DNA from: Paenibacillus aurantius
GTDB taxonomy: Bacteria; Bacillota; Bacilli; Paenibacillales; NBRC-103111
Reading direction: 5' to 3'
NCBI RefSeq assembly: GCF_032268605.1
Contig: NZ_CP130318.1
Span: 5,431,501-5,495,500 of the forward strand
DNA: 64,000 nt
Within the stretch, counting starts at the first letter, position 1. Every line of letters begins with the position of its first letter. Below the pieces are notes generated by a model. That model did no database searches, was not told the origin of the DNA, and saw nothing but the letters and a program-made list of their open reading frames with translations. The translations under genes were made by a program, and so were the position numbers. Of this stretch, positions 45,680-54,857 are shown in pieces.

Positions 45680-46708
45680 TAATGATTGAAAATTCATATG
45701 GATACCTGATCTGTTGCTGACACGAATAATTGAATCAAGTTGACTCTTGGGATATTCAATCCATCCCCTGCTCCTTACTTGATTACTTATTTCAAAAGAA
45801 TGATAGCCTGGATAGGTCTTAAACTGCTTCAAATAATCTTGAATTTGTTTGATCATAGGAGCTGAGTTAAATAATTTTGAGTCAAATGCAAATATAATAG
45901 CCCCTTCTCCCCAGGGTTTACCTGGTGCATTTCCAAAAAATCCCCCAGTTAATGCACCTGCAATAAACTCCATACCCATTGCTAACCAAAGACCTTTGGT
46001 TCCACCCAAGGGCGGAAAAGATCCGCAACTTCGATCTCCTTCGAGAATCTTATACAAGATATTTAAGTCTTGAGATGCCTCACCATTGGCATCTTGTACG
46101 ATTCCAGGAGGAAGTATTCCATATTGGTCAGCAATTTCTTTTAGCCCGACCGCTGAGTGACGAACATCATGAGCACTTAAAGAACCGTCAAATAAAAAGG
46201 GCGGGGTACCTGGTGCACCTATGGCAAGCGGATTATTACCAATAACATTTAGATCGGTAATGCCTTTATTCAGTAATGGGTTGTTTTGCGTTATTATTAA
46301 CCCTATTTGGTTTGCTGATAAAATCGGTTTTAATCCTTCCCCAATGATGTTCGGTTTAGGCACCGCGACGATCCCAATTCCATACGTATCAGCTAGGGAT
46401 GATGCAAGTGACGCACCTTTCCTGGCGACTTCATCAGGCCAATTTCTATAAGTAGAAAAAACACGAGCTGAAATTGGTGTAATAAGCTCCGTTGTGACTT
46501 CCAATTGCTTAGTCACCATTCCACTATTAATTCTATCAATAATTGATTCGAGCCGTGCAGTACCTCTTGGAAAATCACCAATAATATCACGATTGATTTG
46601 TATTTCTGTCCACGTGTTTACAACGTAGTCATCTTCCACCCATTTGTGTAGAATGCTCTTACACCAATGAGTCATCTCCGAGATACTTATTTTTATGGAT
46701 TCAGGCAT
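45674..46708 (-). CDS. Malate/L-lactate (Ldh_2) family oxidoreductase
   Basis: 344 residues, the usual length. Family stretches visible are ARLESIIDRINSGMV near residue 50, NPLAIGAPGTPPFLFDGSLS near 160, PLGGTKGLWLAMGMEFIAGAL near 235 and GAIIFAFDSKLF near 270. Members reduce 2-oxo acids with NAD(P)H. The usual His of the family's SxHFG motif appears changed (TYGIGIV near 110), so the specificity or activity may differ. The stop codon is inside repeat R2 and the gene lies between R2 and R3. It is AT-rich. Confidence 0.75.
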   Translation of the reverse strand: MPESIKISISEMTHWCKSILHKWVEDDYVVNTWTEIQINRDIIGDFPRGTARLESIIDRINSGMVTKQLEVTTELITPISARVFSTYRNWPDEVARKGASLASSLADTYGIGIVAVPKPNIIGEGLKPILSANQIGLIITQNNPLLNKGITDLNVIGNNPLAIGAPGTPPFLFDGSLSAHDVRHSAVGLKEIADQYGILPPGIVQDANGEASQDLNILYKILEGDRSCGSFPPLGGTKGLWLAMGMEFIAGALTGGFFGNAPGKPWGEGAIIFAFDSKLFNSAPMIKQIQDYLKQFKTYPGYHSFEISNQVRSRGWIEYPKSQLDSIIRVSNRSGIHMNFQSLR

Positions 46709-46918
46709 TTAGTTCCATTCCTTTCCTTTTCTCAAAATACATCCGAACATTTTCTGAATAATTTTTCCGATTATATCCTTCCCCTCAGATGCATGCAACA
46801 CTTATTTTTAAACATTCCTTCAATTTGTTACTACCCTAACGAGTTGAAGTTACCGATGGATACTGTAGCTCAACTTTTTTGCCCGTCCCTCGGCATCTCA
46901 AAAGTACTGTCAATCGCT

Positions 46919-46991
46919 ATCCTGCCCGTTAGCGGAACAAGCGGCCGATGATGTCGGCCGCTTGTTGTCGTTGCGTTATCGTACCCGTTAG
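46919..46991 (+). repeat. Boundary repeat element R3
   Basis: ATCCTGCCCGTTAG (46919-46932) and ATCGTACCCGTTAG (46978-46991) enclose the same 12-base stem as R2 with the loop ATGATGT. This is the most complete copy. It lies 16 bases before the stop of the phosphatase gene and 210 bases upstream of the Ldh start. Confidence 0.88.
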
Positions 46992-47007
46992 TGGAATGGG
47001 AGGCCTA

Positions 47008-47610
47008 CTATTTTAAGTGCTCTACATTCGCAAAATCATCTATGCTGAACTTTCCATTATCATAATTTAGTTTCGTTATTGAACATTCAGGAACAAGGTT
47101 ACTTTGTTCTTCTATAAAACTAGGATGCCAAACGTTCAACTCGGATTCGGGAATGGCATTAACTAGGAAATCGGTTATTAATCCACCATGAGTAACAATT
47201 ACAATGTTACTTTCGGGTGGGTGTATATTGCCTAATTCCGATAATAAAGATGAAAGGCGCATACATGCCTGTTTTGCTGAATCACCTACAGGAGGTATAT
47301 AGTCAGGATCACGTGTACATTGCTCCCACATTTCCACGAATTCGTCAAAGGTTTGCTCAGGTAAGTCCCCCCAGTTAGCGCGTTCGCGCAAACGAATATC
47401 CTCTGTCACTTCTGATCTCGTTGCTGATGCGATGTATTTAGCTGTCTCTCTAGCTCTACGGAGTGGACTTGAAACAACTGCTTTTATAGGGGAGCTCGAC
47501 AAATATCTAGCAGTCAGTTGTGCTTGCATAATGCCATCAGGAGTTATTGAAACATCCCCTTTTGCCTTCTCCTTAATAGCATGCCTTACCAAAAAGAAGT
47601 TTGTAATCAT
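47008..47610 (-). CDS. Histidine phosphatase (phosphoglycerate mutase-like) family protein
   Basis: 200 residues. The phospho-accepting His is in FFLVRHAIKE at residue 9; RRARETAKYIA near 50 gives the substrate Arg, with a Glu in RERANWGDL near 75 and the second catalytic His in IVIVTHGGLITD near 140. The substrate is unknown; members act on sugar phosphates, nucleotides or proteins. An AGGGGG lies 11 bases upstream of the ATG. It is the only gene between repeats R3 and R4 and is AT-rich. Confidence 0.9.
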   Translation of the reverse strand: MITNFFLVRHAIKEKAKGDVSITPDGIMQAQLTARYLSSSPIKAVVSSPLRRARETAKYIASATRSEVTEDIRLRERANWGDLPEQTFDEFVEMWEQCTRDPDYIPPVGDSAKQACMRLSSLLSELGNIHPPESNIVIVTHGGLITDFLVNAIPESELNVWHPSFIEEQSNLVPECSITKLNYDNGKFSIDDFANVEHLK

Positions 47611-47696
47611 ACTACGTTAATCCCCCTGTGACAAATTGCGAACTATTCAATGTTCACTGTGTTTAACGCTTCCATGACTTGGAAAGTTGCATTAAA

Positions 47697-47778
47697 CTGC
47701 CCGTTAGCGCAGCGGCAACTATTGCAAATGCAAATTGGCAATGGATCGGCTCCATCGCCGCGCTCTCGTACCCGTTAG
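47697..47778 (+). repeat. Boundary repeat element R4
   Basis: The left end CTGCCCGTTAG (47697-47707) and right end CGTACCCGTTAG (47767-47778) are kept. The stem differs from R2/R3: AGCGGC pairs with GCCGC-like bases near 47755, and an inner ATTGC pairs with GCAAT. The IS110 element begins at its right end. Confidence 0.8.
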
Positions 47779-49265
47779 GATTCCTGTAGGGCGTTAATTT
47801 TGCGCTTTGCACAAAAACGAGCGACTCCGGTACGATGGGGTAGTCACGGGTCATAGCCCTTTAGCCATCTTAAGGAGGTCGCTCTATCTTGAAGTTTAAA
47901 GCTCAAGCCAAACAAAATCAACTGCTCGAACACATTTCAACTCGGCACCTTGTCGTCGGCATTGACATCGCCCAACAGTCCCATGTTGCTCGCGCCGTCA
48001 ACTTCCGTGGGGTCCTGCTTGGCACTCCTCTTCACTTCTCCAACGACGATGCCGGCTTCAACCAACTGCTGCAGTGGCTGAAAGATCTGCAGGGGACGCA
48101 TCAACTTAACGACACCATCGTCGGCATGGAACCAACCGGCCATTACTGGCTCAGCCTGGCTGCCTGGCTCAAAGACCGAAGCCTCGAAGTCGTGTTGGTA
48201 AATCCTCATCTCGTCAAAAAGAATAAGGAAAACCGCGACAATACGCCTTCCAAAAGCGACGTCAAAGATGCCTTTGTTATCGCCGACATGGTCAAAAATG
48301 GCTACTACACCTTCATCAAAGAAACCAGTGAAGCGTTCATGGAACTGCGCGTGCTCATGGCGAACCGCGAGACCATCGTCCATCGTCTCATCAGCGTCAA
48401 GAACCAGATCCACCGCTGGGTCGACATTGTTTTTCCGGAGCTGCGGCAGGTATACAAGCACCTCATTGGCTCCGGGTCGCTGGCTACACTGCGTCTGTTT
48501 CCAACGCCTGCCGATCTTCAAAAGCTCAACGTTCGCCAGGTAATCGACGGCTGGAAAAAACGGTCACGAAACGGCACAGCGGTGAGCGACGGGCCGGCGA
48601 GTTGCTGGTACTGGCAGCCCGTTCGGTTGGTGCCAAGCATGCCGAGAAAGCCTACAAGCTTCATCTGCAACAGCTGCTGGCCGAATATGATCTGGCTATA
48701 GAGCAGCTACAAGCAATCGAGAATGAAGTGGCGGCTGCACTGGCTCGGATCCCGCTGGCCAAGCCGCTGCTGGCGATGAGGGGCATGAGCATCCTGTCAG
48801 TCGCCGGCATACTGGGTGAAGCTGGCGACCTCAGCGGCTATGCACATGGCAATGCCTTGCTGCGGCATGCCGGCCTCAACCTGGCGGAAGCAGCTCAGGC
48901 AAGTGGAAAGGTCAGATGTCCATAAGCAAACGGGGCCGACCCAGACTTCGGCATGCCCTGTTCATGGCAACCATGCTCTCATCTTGAACGATGAAGTGTT
49001 TAAACGACAGCACGAAGTGAATGTAAAAATGAAAAGTATGAAGCCGATGCGCTCAGTGATGAAGCTTTGCGGCAAGCTGGCTCGCCTCCTGGTTGCCATG
49101 GCACAGAGCGGGGAAGCCTACGATCCAGATCGAGCTCTTCCTGTGAAACAAGCTGCTTAACCGCTTCTCAATTGGCACGAAAACTGGCTTATTCGCAGGA
49201 CCTTAAGATTGCACGGAGTACCGGATTGTGTTCAACAAAAGGGCCCAGACCCGTACCGTTAGGAT
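47767..49265 (+). mobile_element. Degenerate IS110-family insertion sequence
   Basis: The transposase remnant (47889-49160) is bracketed by CGTACCCGTTAGGAT (47767-47781) and CGTACCGTTAGGAT (49252-49265). They are 1485 bases apart, a normal IS110 size. There are no terminal inverted repeats, as expected of the family. The left copy is the right end of R4, so the element seems to have inserted at this repeat. The right boundary is uncertain because the following 200 bases could also be IS 3' non-coding DNA. Confidence 0.6.
47889..49160 (+). pseudogene. IS110-family transposase, frameshifted
   Basis: A TTG start with AAGGAGG upstream opens a frame that runs to about 48580. Protein similarity then continues in a second frame (to about 48912), a third (SKRGRPRLRHALF, to about 48970) and back to the first, ending at 49160. 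The DEDD catalytic residues are present: GIDIAQQSH, GMEPTGHYW and SDVKDAFVIAD. The transposase-20 domain (AMRGMSILSVAGILGEAGD) and tail KLCGKLARLLV are recognisable. At least three frameshifts make it inactive unless they are sequence errors. Confidence 0.85.
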
Positions 49266-49543
49266 AACCGGCCTCCACCCACCGGATAGGCGTAACGAAG
49301 GCATGAAAGGGCATGGACCCGTCGAGAAATGGGAGTGAAAGCCTCCGGAGGTACGTGGAGCAGCGTGCAGCAATGCAGTAAAAAAAGGAGCGAAACCTCG
49401 CCCCTTCTGTTCCCGCATGAACTTCGGTTGATGAATTTGACGGTACCAAGCCCATTCTACCTAGATAATGTTTTATCCCATGGTGAAATCCTGCGAATAA
49501 GCGAGCATTTGTGAGAAAACTACATTGTACCGAGGGAGTTAAA
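49266..49543. other. Gap between IS110 remnant and lspA-like gene
   Basis: No gene is supported. The stretch from 49266 to about 49450 is GC-rich with repeated GGAGxG words, unlike the AT-rich lspA gene. It may be the 3' non-coding end of the IS, where IS1111-type members carry their guide RNA. Confidence 0.4.
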
Positions 49544-50041
49544 TTAATAGGCTTTCTTAACTCTACTCTCTTTTATCCATTCAAAAGAAGCATTGGCAAA
49601 AATAAGTACAACGCCAAAAAAAATAGCTGAATCTGCTATGTTAAAAATCTGAAGCGGATAAAACACATGTTCGAAAATTGTAAAATGAAAATTAAATTGA
49701 ATGAAGTCCACCACTTTACCGTAAAATATTCGATCCGTAAGATTCCCGATCGCTCCACCTAAAATAAAACAGCTTGCAATTGCTAAGATTTTCTTTTTTT
49801 CTCTCAACATTTTGCGAATGTACCATAAAATACCACCTATAATAATTACAGTAATTGCAACAAAAAACCAATGTTGCCCCTCTAAAATACCATAAGCAAC
49901 TCCTCCGTTACGGACTGAAGTGATTTGAAGGACATCTTCAATTATAGGACGGGATTCATTCAAACTAAGTTTATTCCTAATAATCCATTTGGAATATTGA
50001 TCAGTTAATAAGACGAATAATGCAATAGCATAATAAATCAA
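49544..50041 (-). CDS. lspA: Lipoprotein signal peptidase (signal peptidase II)
   Basis: 165 residues from a TTG start with AAAGGGAG 8 bases upstream. Four membrane helices are visible. The catalytic Asp residues are in GNLTDRI and FNIADSAI, with the conserved VRNGGVAYG near residue 45 and KVVDFIQ near 110. It cleaves lipoprotein signals after lipidation. It is strongly AT-rich, stands alone among accessory genes and is unlikely to be the housekeeping lspA. A resistant copy protecting against an LspA inhibitor is possible but is inference. Confidence 0.92.
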   Translation of the reverse strand: MIYYAIALFVLLTDQYSKWIIRNKLSLNESRPIIEDVLQITSVRNGGVAYGILEGQHWFFVAITVIIIGGILWYIRKMLREKKKILAIASCFILGGAIGNLTDRIFYGKVVDFIQFNFHFTIFEHVFYPLQIFNIADSAIFFGVVLIFANASFEWIKESRVKKAY

Positions 50042-50178
50042 ATTATGGTCTCCCTTTCTGAGATAAATTGGGGTCTCGTTTAGTAAAAGAAAAATAGGTT
50101 TTGGATGCCTAATACTTTTTCAATAATACCATATTTTGGCTGAGGAATCATTGGTTTTTCATGATACCTTGCAACAAT

Positions 50179-50325
50179 ATCCTGCCCGTTAGCGCAACAA
50201 AGGCAGCCGATCCATCTGATCAACTGCCTTCGTGTATGTATTAAGTCTTGTATCCCATTAGCTTAAAAGGCTGCCATACATTTTCGTGACAGCCCCCCTG
50301 ATTTCCTTTATATCGTGCCCGTTAG
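50179..50325 (+). repeat. Boundary repeat element R5, double copy
   Basis: ATCCTGCCCGTTAG (50179-50192), GTATCCCATTAG (ending 50261) and ATCGTGCCCGTTAG (ending 50325) bound two consecutive stems: AAGGCAG with CTGCCTT, and GGCTG with CAGCC. The stems differ from R2/R3, but the ends are kept. It is the only place where two units abut. Confidence 0.75.
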
Positions 50326-50363
50326 TTTAGTATTTTCTTCGCAAAGAGCCTCTTCAAGTGGAC

Positions 50364-50407
50364 AAAAAGGGACAAAGACCGAAGATAATGGTCTTTGTCC
50401 CTTTTTT
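50364..50407. terminator. Bidirectional Rho-independent terminator
   Basis: GGGACAAAGACC (50369-50380) pairs with GGTCTTTGTCCC (50390-50401). TTTTTT follows on the plus strand and TTTTT on the minus strand. On the minus strand it lies 44 bases past the stop of the GH18-like exoenzyme. Confidence 0.85.
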
Positions 50408-50450
50408 CTACTTCCGATTCAGATGTAAGGGTGTTCACATGACAATCAAA

Positions 50451-53400
50451 TCATTCCAATGCTTTTACAAATTTAATGAGCCATTCGGCCCGGCTCTCGG
50501 ACAGCTTCTTGCCCTTCTGTGCTTCAGCTTCGTGCACGAAAGCGTCTAGCTTTCCTTGCTGGAGCTTCACGAGAAAAGATTGTGCCAGCCCTGCCTCCTC
50601 CGGATTCCACAGCCATTGTCGGATCAGATTAATCAGGCTTTCCAGCGTTACCCGAATCGTGTATTCGGCAGAAGCGGAACCTGTAAATCCTGCACCGTTC
50701 TCCGCTTGAGCCGTTATCGTATGGGTGCCAAGTGGCAGCTGGTACGCAGGAGCAATCACGAGTGGTGATGCACAGGAACTATACGTGACGCCTGATACGT
50801 TATCGGAGGCAGTGCATGTAATAAGTACCGTCTGGTCTATCGTATACTCACCCGCCCCGATAATCGTGATTTCCGGTGCCGTCTTGTCAATGGAGATGCT
50901 GACGGATTGGGGTCCTTCCACATTCCCTGCCCGGTCGATCGAACGATACATGACCGTTTGCGCCCCTTCTTCGGTGACGGCCACAGGGGTCGCATACTGA
51001 CGCCAGGTGCGCCCCGAATCCAGGCTGAACTCGGTCCGATCGACTCCTGACAAATCGTCCGACGACGTCAATCTGACCGTAACGTCTGAGGAGAACCAAC
51101 CGCCCCGGTACGTGCCGTCCAGTAAGGCGGTTGTCACCGGGGGTGTCGTATCGTTTGGCGGATTGTCGTACGTGATCGTATAGGTTTGGACAACCCCGTC
51201 TTGCGCTGTGACCCGAATCGTAACGGCATTCGATCCCTCGGCTAGCGGGATGATATCCGACGCTTGCCCGCTCTTGACCGGCTTATCATTGACCGAGATC
51301 AAGGCATGGGACTCTGCTGTTACCGGTGTGACTCTTACGGTGGACTGATGCCTGGTCAGCTTGACGCTGTAGTCGAAGACCCCGGACGAGAATTCCGGCG
51401 ATAGTTCGCCTTGACTCGTCGTAAGCAACGTTAGCGTCGCATCGGAGGACGGGTTAAGGATCAAATAAGGAGCGACCGCGAAATTTTCACGGCTGCTGAC
51501 GGAGACGAGAAGGTTCCTTGTGTTCGGGTCCATTAGCCGAATCGTCGCTTTTTTGTCCAGTGCGAGCTGGTTTTTTATAAAATTAGTCACATCTAGGCTG
51601 TACCAACCCGCCTTTGTCACATGAAGAGTGCCGAGTGGCTGGGTACCCGCCAGCAGTCGGTTGTTCCAATTCATTACCTGTTCGCTCCAGTTGTCCCCGT
51701 CGAATCCAGCTGCGTGAACGTCGAGGGGAGCAGAGGGAGGTGTCGGAACGTATACCCTCATCACGACCGTTTGAACGGGATCTGTGTATCCGGCGAGATC
51801 AAACTTAAGATAAGACATCCGGTCACCGCCGCCAGCGGCACGTGGAACATCTGCAATATCGAGCGTCTCGGCACTGCCGTAGTTCGCGGCCGGCGCGTTC
51901 TCAAACACATACGTATCTTCTGCAGCGCGGAACTCATTATCGATAGGTACAGCACGTGTAACGGTTAGGTTATAGGTGTCCTTGAAGCCATCCGGGCCGG
52001 TCACGATGACGAAGACCGTATTATCTCCCACGGCGAGCGGAATCGGCTGGGTTGCTTGACCACTTGCCGCCGCCTTCCCGTTCACTTCGACCGTACTTCC
52101 TGGTACGGCCACAGTCGGAGTAACCGAGATCACACTTGTTGAGGCCGGGACGGTCATCGTGTAGCGTGTCGTATTTGGGCTAAACAGCGGCGAAAGTGAT
52201 CCAGCGCTCAGGGATAAGCCGCTCAGTCCGGCTTGAGGGTATAATGCCGTCGTATGCGGCCGGTCATAGGCTTGCGCCCAATAGTAGCCGCTTGCCGCTA
52301 CCCGTCTGGGTTCAAAGCCGACTTGTCTTCCGGATGGAATGGCTTCCGATGTTAAGGTGATCCGTCCCGTTGCATCCGCCACGCCGCTCGTATATTTGCC
52401 GCCGGCATAGGTAAACCTGCCTTCGATGGCAGCAGCCGGTACCGGGTTGCCAGTGGCAGGATCAACGGCGCGCATGGAAGCGGCTGCGCTGCTTCCCGTA
52501 TAGCTGACAAACAGATTCGTGAGGATTAATGGTCTCAACGAAGTATCGGCAGTCGTCGCAAACACTTCCTTTGAAGCCGGGCCTATGTTGCCTTTCAAAT
52601 CCTTGGCAGCTACTTTGTAAAAATACGTTGTGTTTGGCAGAAGACCCGTATCGCTGAACGATTGTCCTCGTGCTGTACCTGCCATGCTTTCCGGTCCCGG
52701 CGTAAAGCCGCTGACTGTGCCACGATAGATGACGTACCGATCGATATCGGTATTATCGTGCGCCATGCCGAACGAGATATCGATCTGCTGGTAGGACACG
52801 GCTTTCGCTGTTGGGCCTGCGCTGACCTCCGTTGGCGCGACTGTGTCTGTAGGTGCGCTCCAAAATGTCCCACTTGGCCCCCAATAGGACGGTAGTAATC
52901 GGACCGAATCGTAATGATGCATGGCGATTCCGCCGAATGAGCTACTTCCGGCGAAAGCCGTATAAACTTTATCAAGCTCGGCTTCCATATGCGTTCGGCC
53001 TTCCTCGCGGAACGTGATCGTTTCCGGATCGCCGCTGTTTGCGATATCGAGCGTTTCGACGCCTAACACCACGGAATTCGGCTTACCAATCTTTTCCGCA
53101 TAAGAGATTTCGCCCTCCCCGCCCGCAATTATGCCGGCTGACCCGTCCGCCGTATCGCGATAATCCATAATGCTGATGTAGTCACTGAGGTCCTGAACGT
53201 GCTCGGATAACCATTTCGTGGAACCGTTCCACGTAATACTTTCGGCCAGCGGCGAAGTATCAAACCATTTCGGGATCGCCGGTCCGAACGGCAGGTTGAT
53301 ACCGGCTGCGTCACGGCGACCGATCATTTTGCGCATACCGTCCAAATATTGCAGCTGTAAGGAGGGATATTGGTTTTTGAAATCTGGCGAAATATAGGGC

Positions 53401-54503
53401 TCGATGTCAACATTGATTCCATCAAACTTCTCGTTTTCGCCCGAAGAGATGTTGTAGTTGATGATGCTTTCCATTTCACGTATTGCTTTATCGTGGTAAG
53501 CGGCGTAGGCGCCCATGTAAGGGGGAGACGTTCCTCCGGCGATACATGCATACACCTGATAGCCCTGACTGTGTGCCCACGCGATGAAATCCCGCAGTTT
53601 GTCCGGATCATCCTCCAGTATATTCATACCGGCGAACGGGCCAACCGCCAAATAAAACGTCGTCACGGGATCGGAGTTGAACGTATCGGTGTCTTTGGAA
53701 AACGCATCCAGAACAGTCCTCGATCCAGGATTTAGCAGCAATTTGTACGTTTCCGATTCCCAGATCCACATCGCCCGATCTTGCCTCTTCATAAAAAACG
53801 GCTCGTGAGTTCCCGCGCCTACCTTTGCATACGTTGTCAAGCTCCTGCCAATATGCCCCAGGCTGTCTATCGCTTTCGCTTCGATGCTGGATGTTTTATC
53901 ACCGATGTCCCTTGTATCCCAGGAATATACATAATCGGAGCCATTCTTTACCGCGCTCCGCCAAGGGCCGCCGTTGATCCGGACCTGTAAGCTGTTTATC
54001 GGATTCGGAGAGTACACCCTTACTTTCACCTCTACGAGCCCGCTGACTGAAGCACCGTCGCCGGGGCTGACAATCGTAACCTGTGGTTCCTGTGCAGACG
54101 CGTTGTTTACATGAATGACAATAGTGGGGCTCCAAACGCCGTATCTCGTCAAGTTATCCGTAGCCATCGCATTCAGCTTCACTTCACCATGATACATAGT
54201 GGTGTCCAGGTCATAATACCAAGAACCATTGTCGTCTCCGTCAGGATCGTTCATCACGGCGCTCACTTGCCGTTCCCCGTTGATGAATAGCTTTACACCA
54301 AAAGCATCGCTGTAAGTACCGGACACGCGCAGCGAACCGATGGGGACGTTCGCGCCGTCGGCTGGCGCATCCAGTGTCACGGCTCCGGAAGCAAGTACGG
54401 GTTGAGGCACTAGACCGAAACTTCCTAGGGCAATCAAAAAACTTAGAAACAGTAAAATGGACACTTTTGCTTTCCTAACGAGAAACCGCTTTCCTTTTAT
54501 CAT
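50451..54503 (-). CDS. Giant secreted GH18-like TIM-barrel protein with DNRLRE, OmpL47-like and FIMAH-like domains
   Basis: 1350 residues from the ATG at 54501-54503 (AAGGAGAGG upstream). A signal peptide (about 1-38) ends VLASG. Two Ig-like domains follow (about 40-220), then a TIM-barrel-like catalytic region (about 225-560) with KFDGINVDIEPY near 360. That motif recalls the GH18 DxxDxDxE box, with Asn for the first inner Asp and the catalytic Glu kept. A fibronectin type III domain (about 570-660), a cadherin-like sandwich, a DNRLRE domain (AAEDTYVFENAPAANYGS near 870), another sandwich, OmpL47-like repeats and a FIMAH-like tail complete it. It is probably a secreted glycan hydrolase. It lies alone between R5 and R6. 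Confidence 0.85.
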   Translation of the reverse strand: MIKGKRFLVRKAKVSILLFLSFLIALGSFGLVPQPVLASGAVTLDAPADGANVPIGSLRVSGTYSDAFGVKLFINGERQVSAVMNDPDGDDNGSWYYDLDTTMYHGEVKLNAMATDNLTRYGVWSPTIVIHVNNASAQEPQVTIVSPGDGASVSGLVEVKVRVYSPNPINSLQVRINGGPWRSAVKNGSDYVYSWDTRDIGDKTSSIEAKAIDSLGHIGRSLTTYAKVGAGTHEPFFMKRQDRAMWIWESETYKLLLNPGSRTVLDAFSKDTDTFNSDPVTTFYLAVGPFAGMNILEDDPDKLRDFIAWAHSQGYQVYACIAGGTSPPYMGAYAAYHDKAIREMESIINYNISSGENEKFDGINVDIEPYISPDFKNQYPSLQLQYLDGMRKMIGRRDAAGINLPFGPAIPKWFDTSPLAESITWNGSTKWLSEHVQDLSDYISIMDYRDTADGSAGIIAGGEGEISYAEKIGKPNSVVLGVETLDIANSGDPETITFREEGRTHMEAELDKVYTAFAGSSSFGGIAMHHYDSVRLLPSYWGPSGTFWSAPTDTVAPTEVSAGPTAKAVSYQQIDISFGMAHDNTDIDRYVIYRGTVSGFTPGPESMAGTARGQSFSDTGLLPNTTYFYKVAAKDLKGNIGPASKEVFATTADTSLRPLILTNLFVSYTGSSAAASMRAVDPATGNPVPAAAIEGRFTYAGGKYTSGVADATGRITLTSEAIPSGRQVGFEPRRVAASGYYWAQAYDRPHTTALYPQAGLSGLSLSAGSLSPLFSPNTTRYTMTVPASTSVISVTPTVAVPGSTVEVNGKAAASGQATQPIPLAVGDNTVFVIVTGPDGFKDTYNLTVTRAVPIDNEFRAAEDTYVFENAPAANYGSAETLDIADVPRAAGGGDRMSYLKFDLAGYTDPVQTVVMRVYVPTPPSAPLDVHAAGFDGDNWSEQVMNWNNRLLAGTQPLGTLHVTKAGWYSLDVTNFIKNQLALDKKATIRLMDPNTRNLLVSVSSRENFAVAPYLILNPSSDATLTLLTTSQGELSPEFSSGVFDYSVKLTRHQSTVRVTPVTAESHALISVNDKPVKSGQASDIIPLAEGSNAVTIRVTAQDGVVQTYTITYDNPPNDTTPPVTTALLDGTYRGGWFSSDVTVRLTSSDDLSGVDRTEFSLDSGRTWRQYATPVAVTEEGAQTVMYRSIDRAGNVEGPQSVSISIDKTAPEITIIGAGEYTIDQTVLITCTASDNVSGVTYSSCASPLVIAPAYQLPLGTHTITAQAENGAGFTGSASAEYTIRVTLESLINLIRQWLWNPEEAGLAQSFLVKLQQGKLDAFVHEAEAQKGKKLSESRAEWLIKFVKALE

Positions 54504-54709
54504 GCTACCTCTCCTTCGGTTCCTTATGCTCATCGGCTGTCGACATCCATCCTGTATTTCCCAGTATAAAAAAAACTACCACGGACGGGAACTACCGCGT
54601 TTTCCGGTTATAAACCAATTTTCACCGATGGCATAAACTGAATTCTCATCGACTAACCATTCTTAATGTGTCTGGTCCATGAGCAAAAAGGCATGTGGCC
54701 TCCTAATTG
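54504..54709. other. Upstream region of the GH18-like gene
   Basis: About 200 bases hold the promoter of the exoenzyme. No clear -35/-10 pair was seen. Together with repeat R6 and 85 further bases it makes the 354-base gap 54504-54857. Confidence 0.4.
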
Positions 54710-54772
54710 GGACGGAACAAGCGGCCAATGATATCGGCCGCTTGTTGTCGTTTGCGTTATCGTACCCGTTAG
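54710..54772 (+). repeat. Boundary repeat element R6
   Basis: The right end ATCGTACCCGTTAG (54759-54772) and the stem AACAAGCGGCC with GGCCGCTTGTT are as in R3. The left end has decayed to GGGACGGAAC. It lies 85 bases before the stop of the TetR regulator gene. Confidence 0.82.
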
Positions 54773-54857
54773 AGGAACGACCTTTACCCTTATTTAGGAT
54801 AAGGTTCACTTGATCGATGTGGTAAAGCAGTATCTGAAAGCTCTGGTATATGGAGTT

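Noticed and set aside
45609-46991. Canonical integron attC sites
   Set aside because: The ends do not fit the RYYYAAC and GTTRRRY boxes as an inverted pair, and no integron integrase was seen. Only the cassette-like layout is similar.
49166-49460. Group II intron or other structured RNA
   Set aside because: No domain V-like hairpin or reverse transcriptase; IS110 3' non-coding DNA is the simpler reading.
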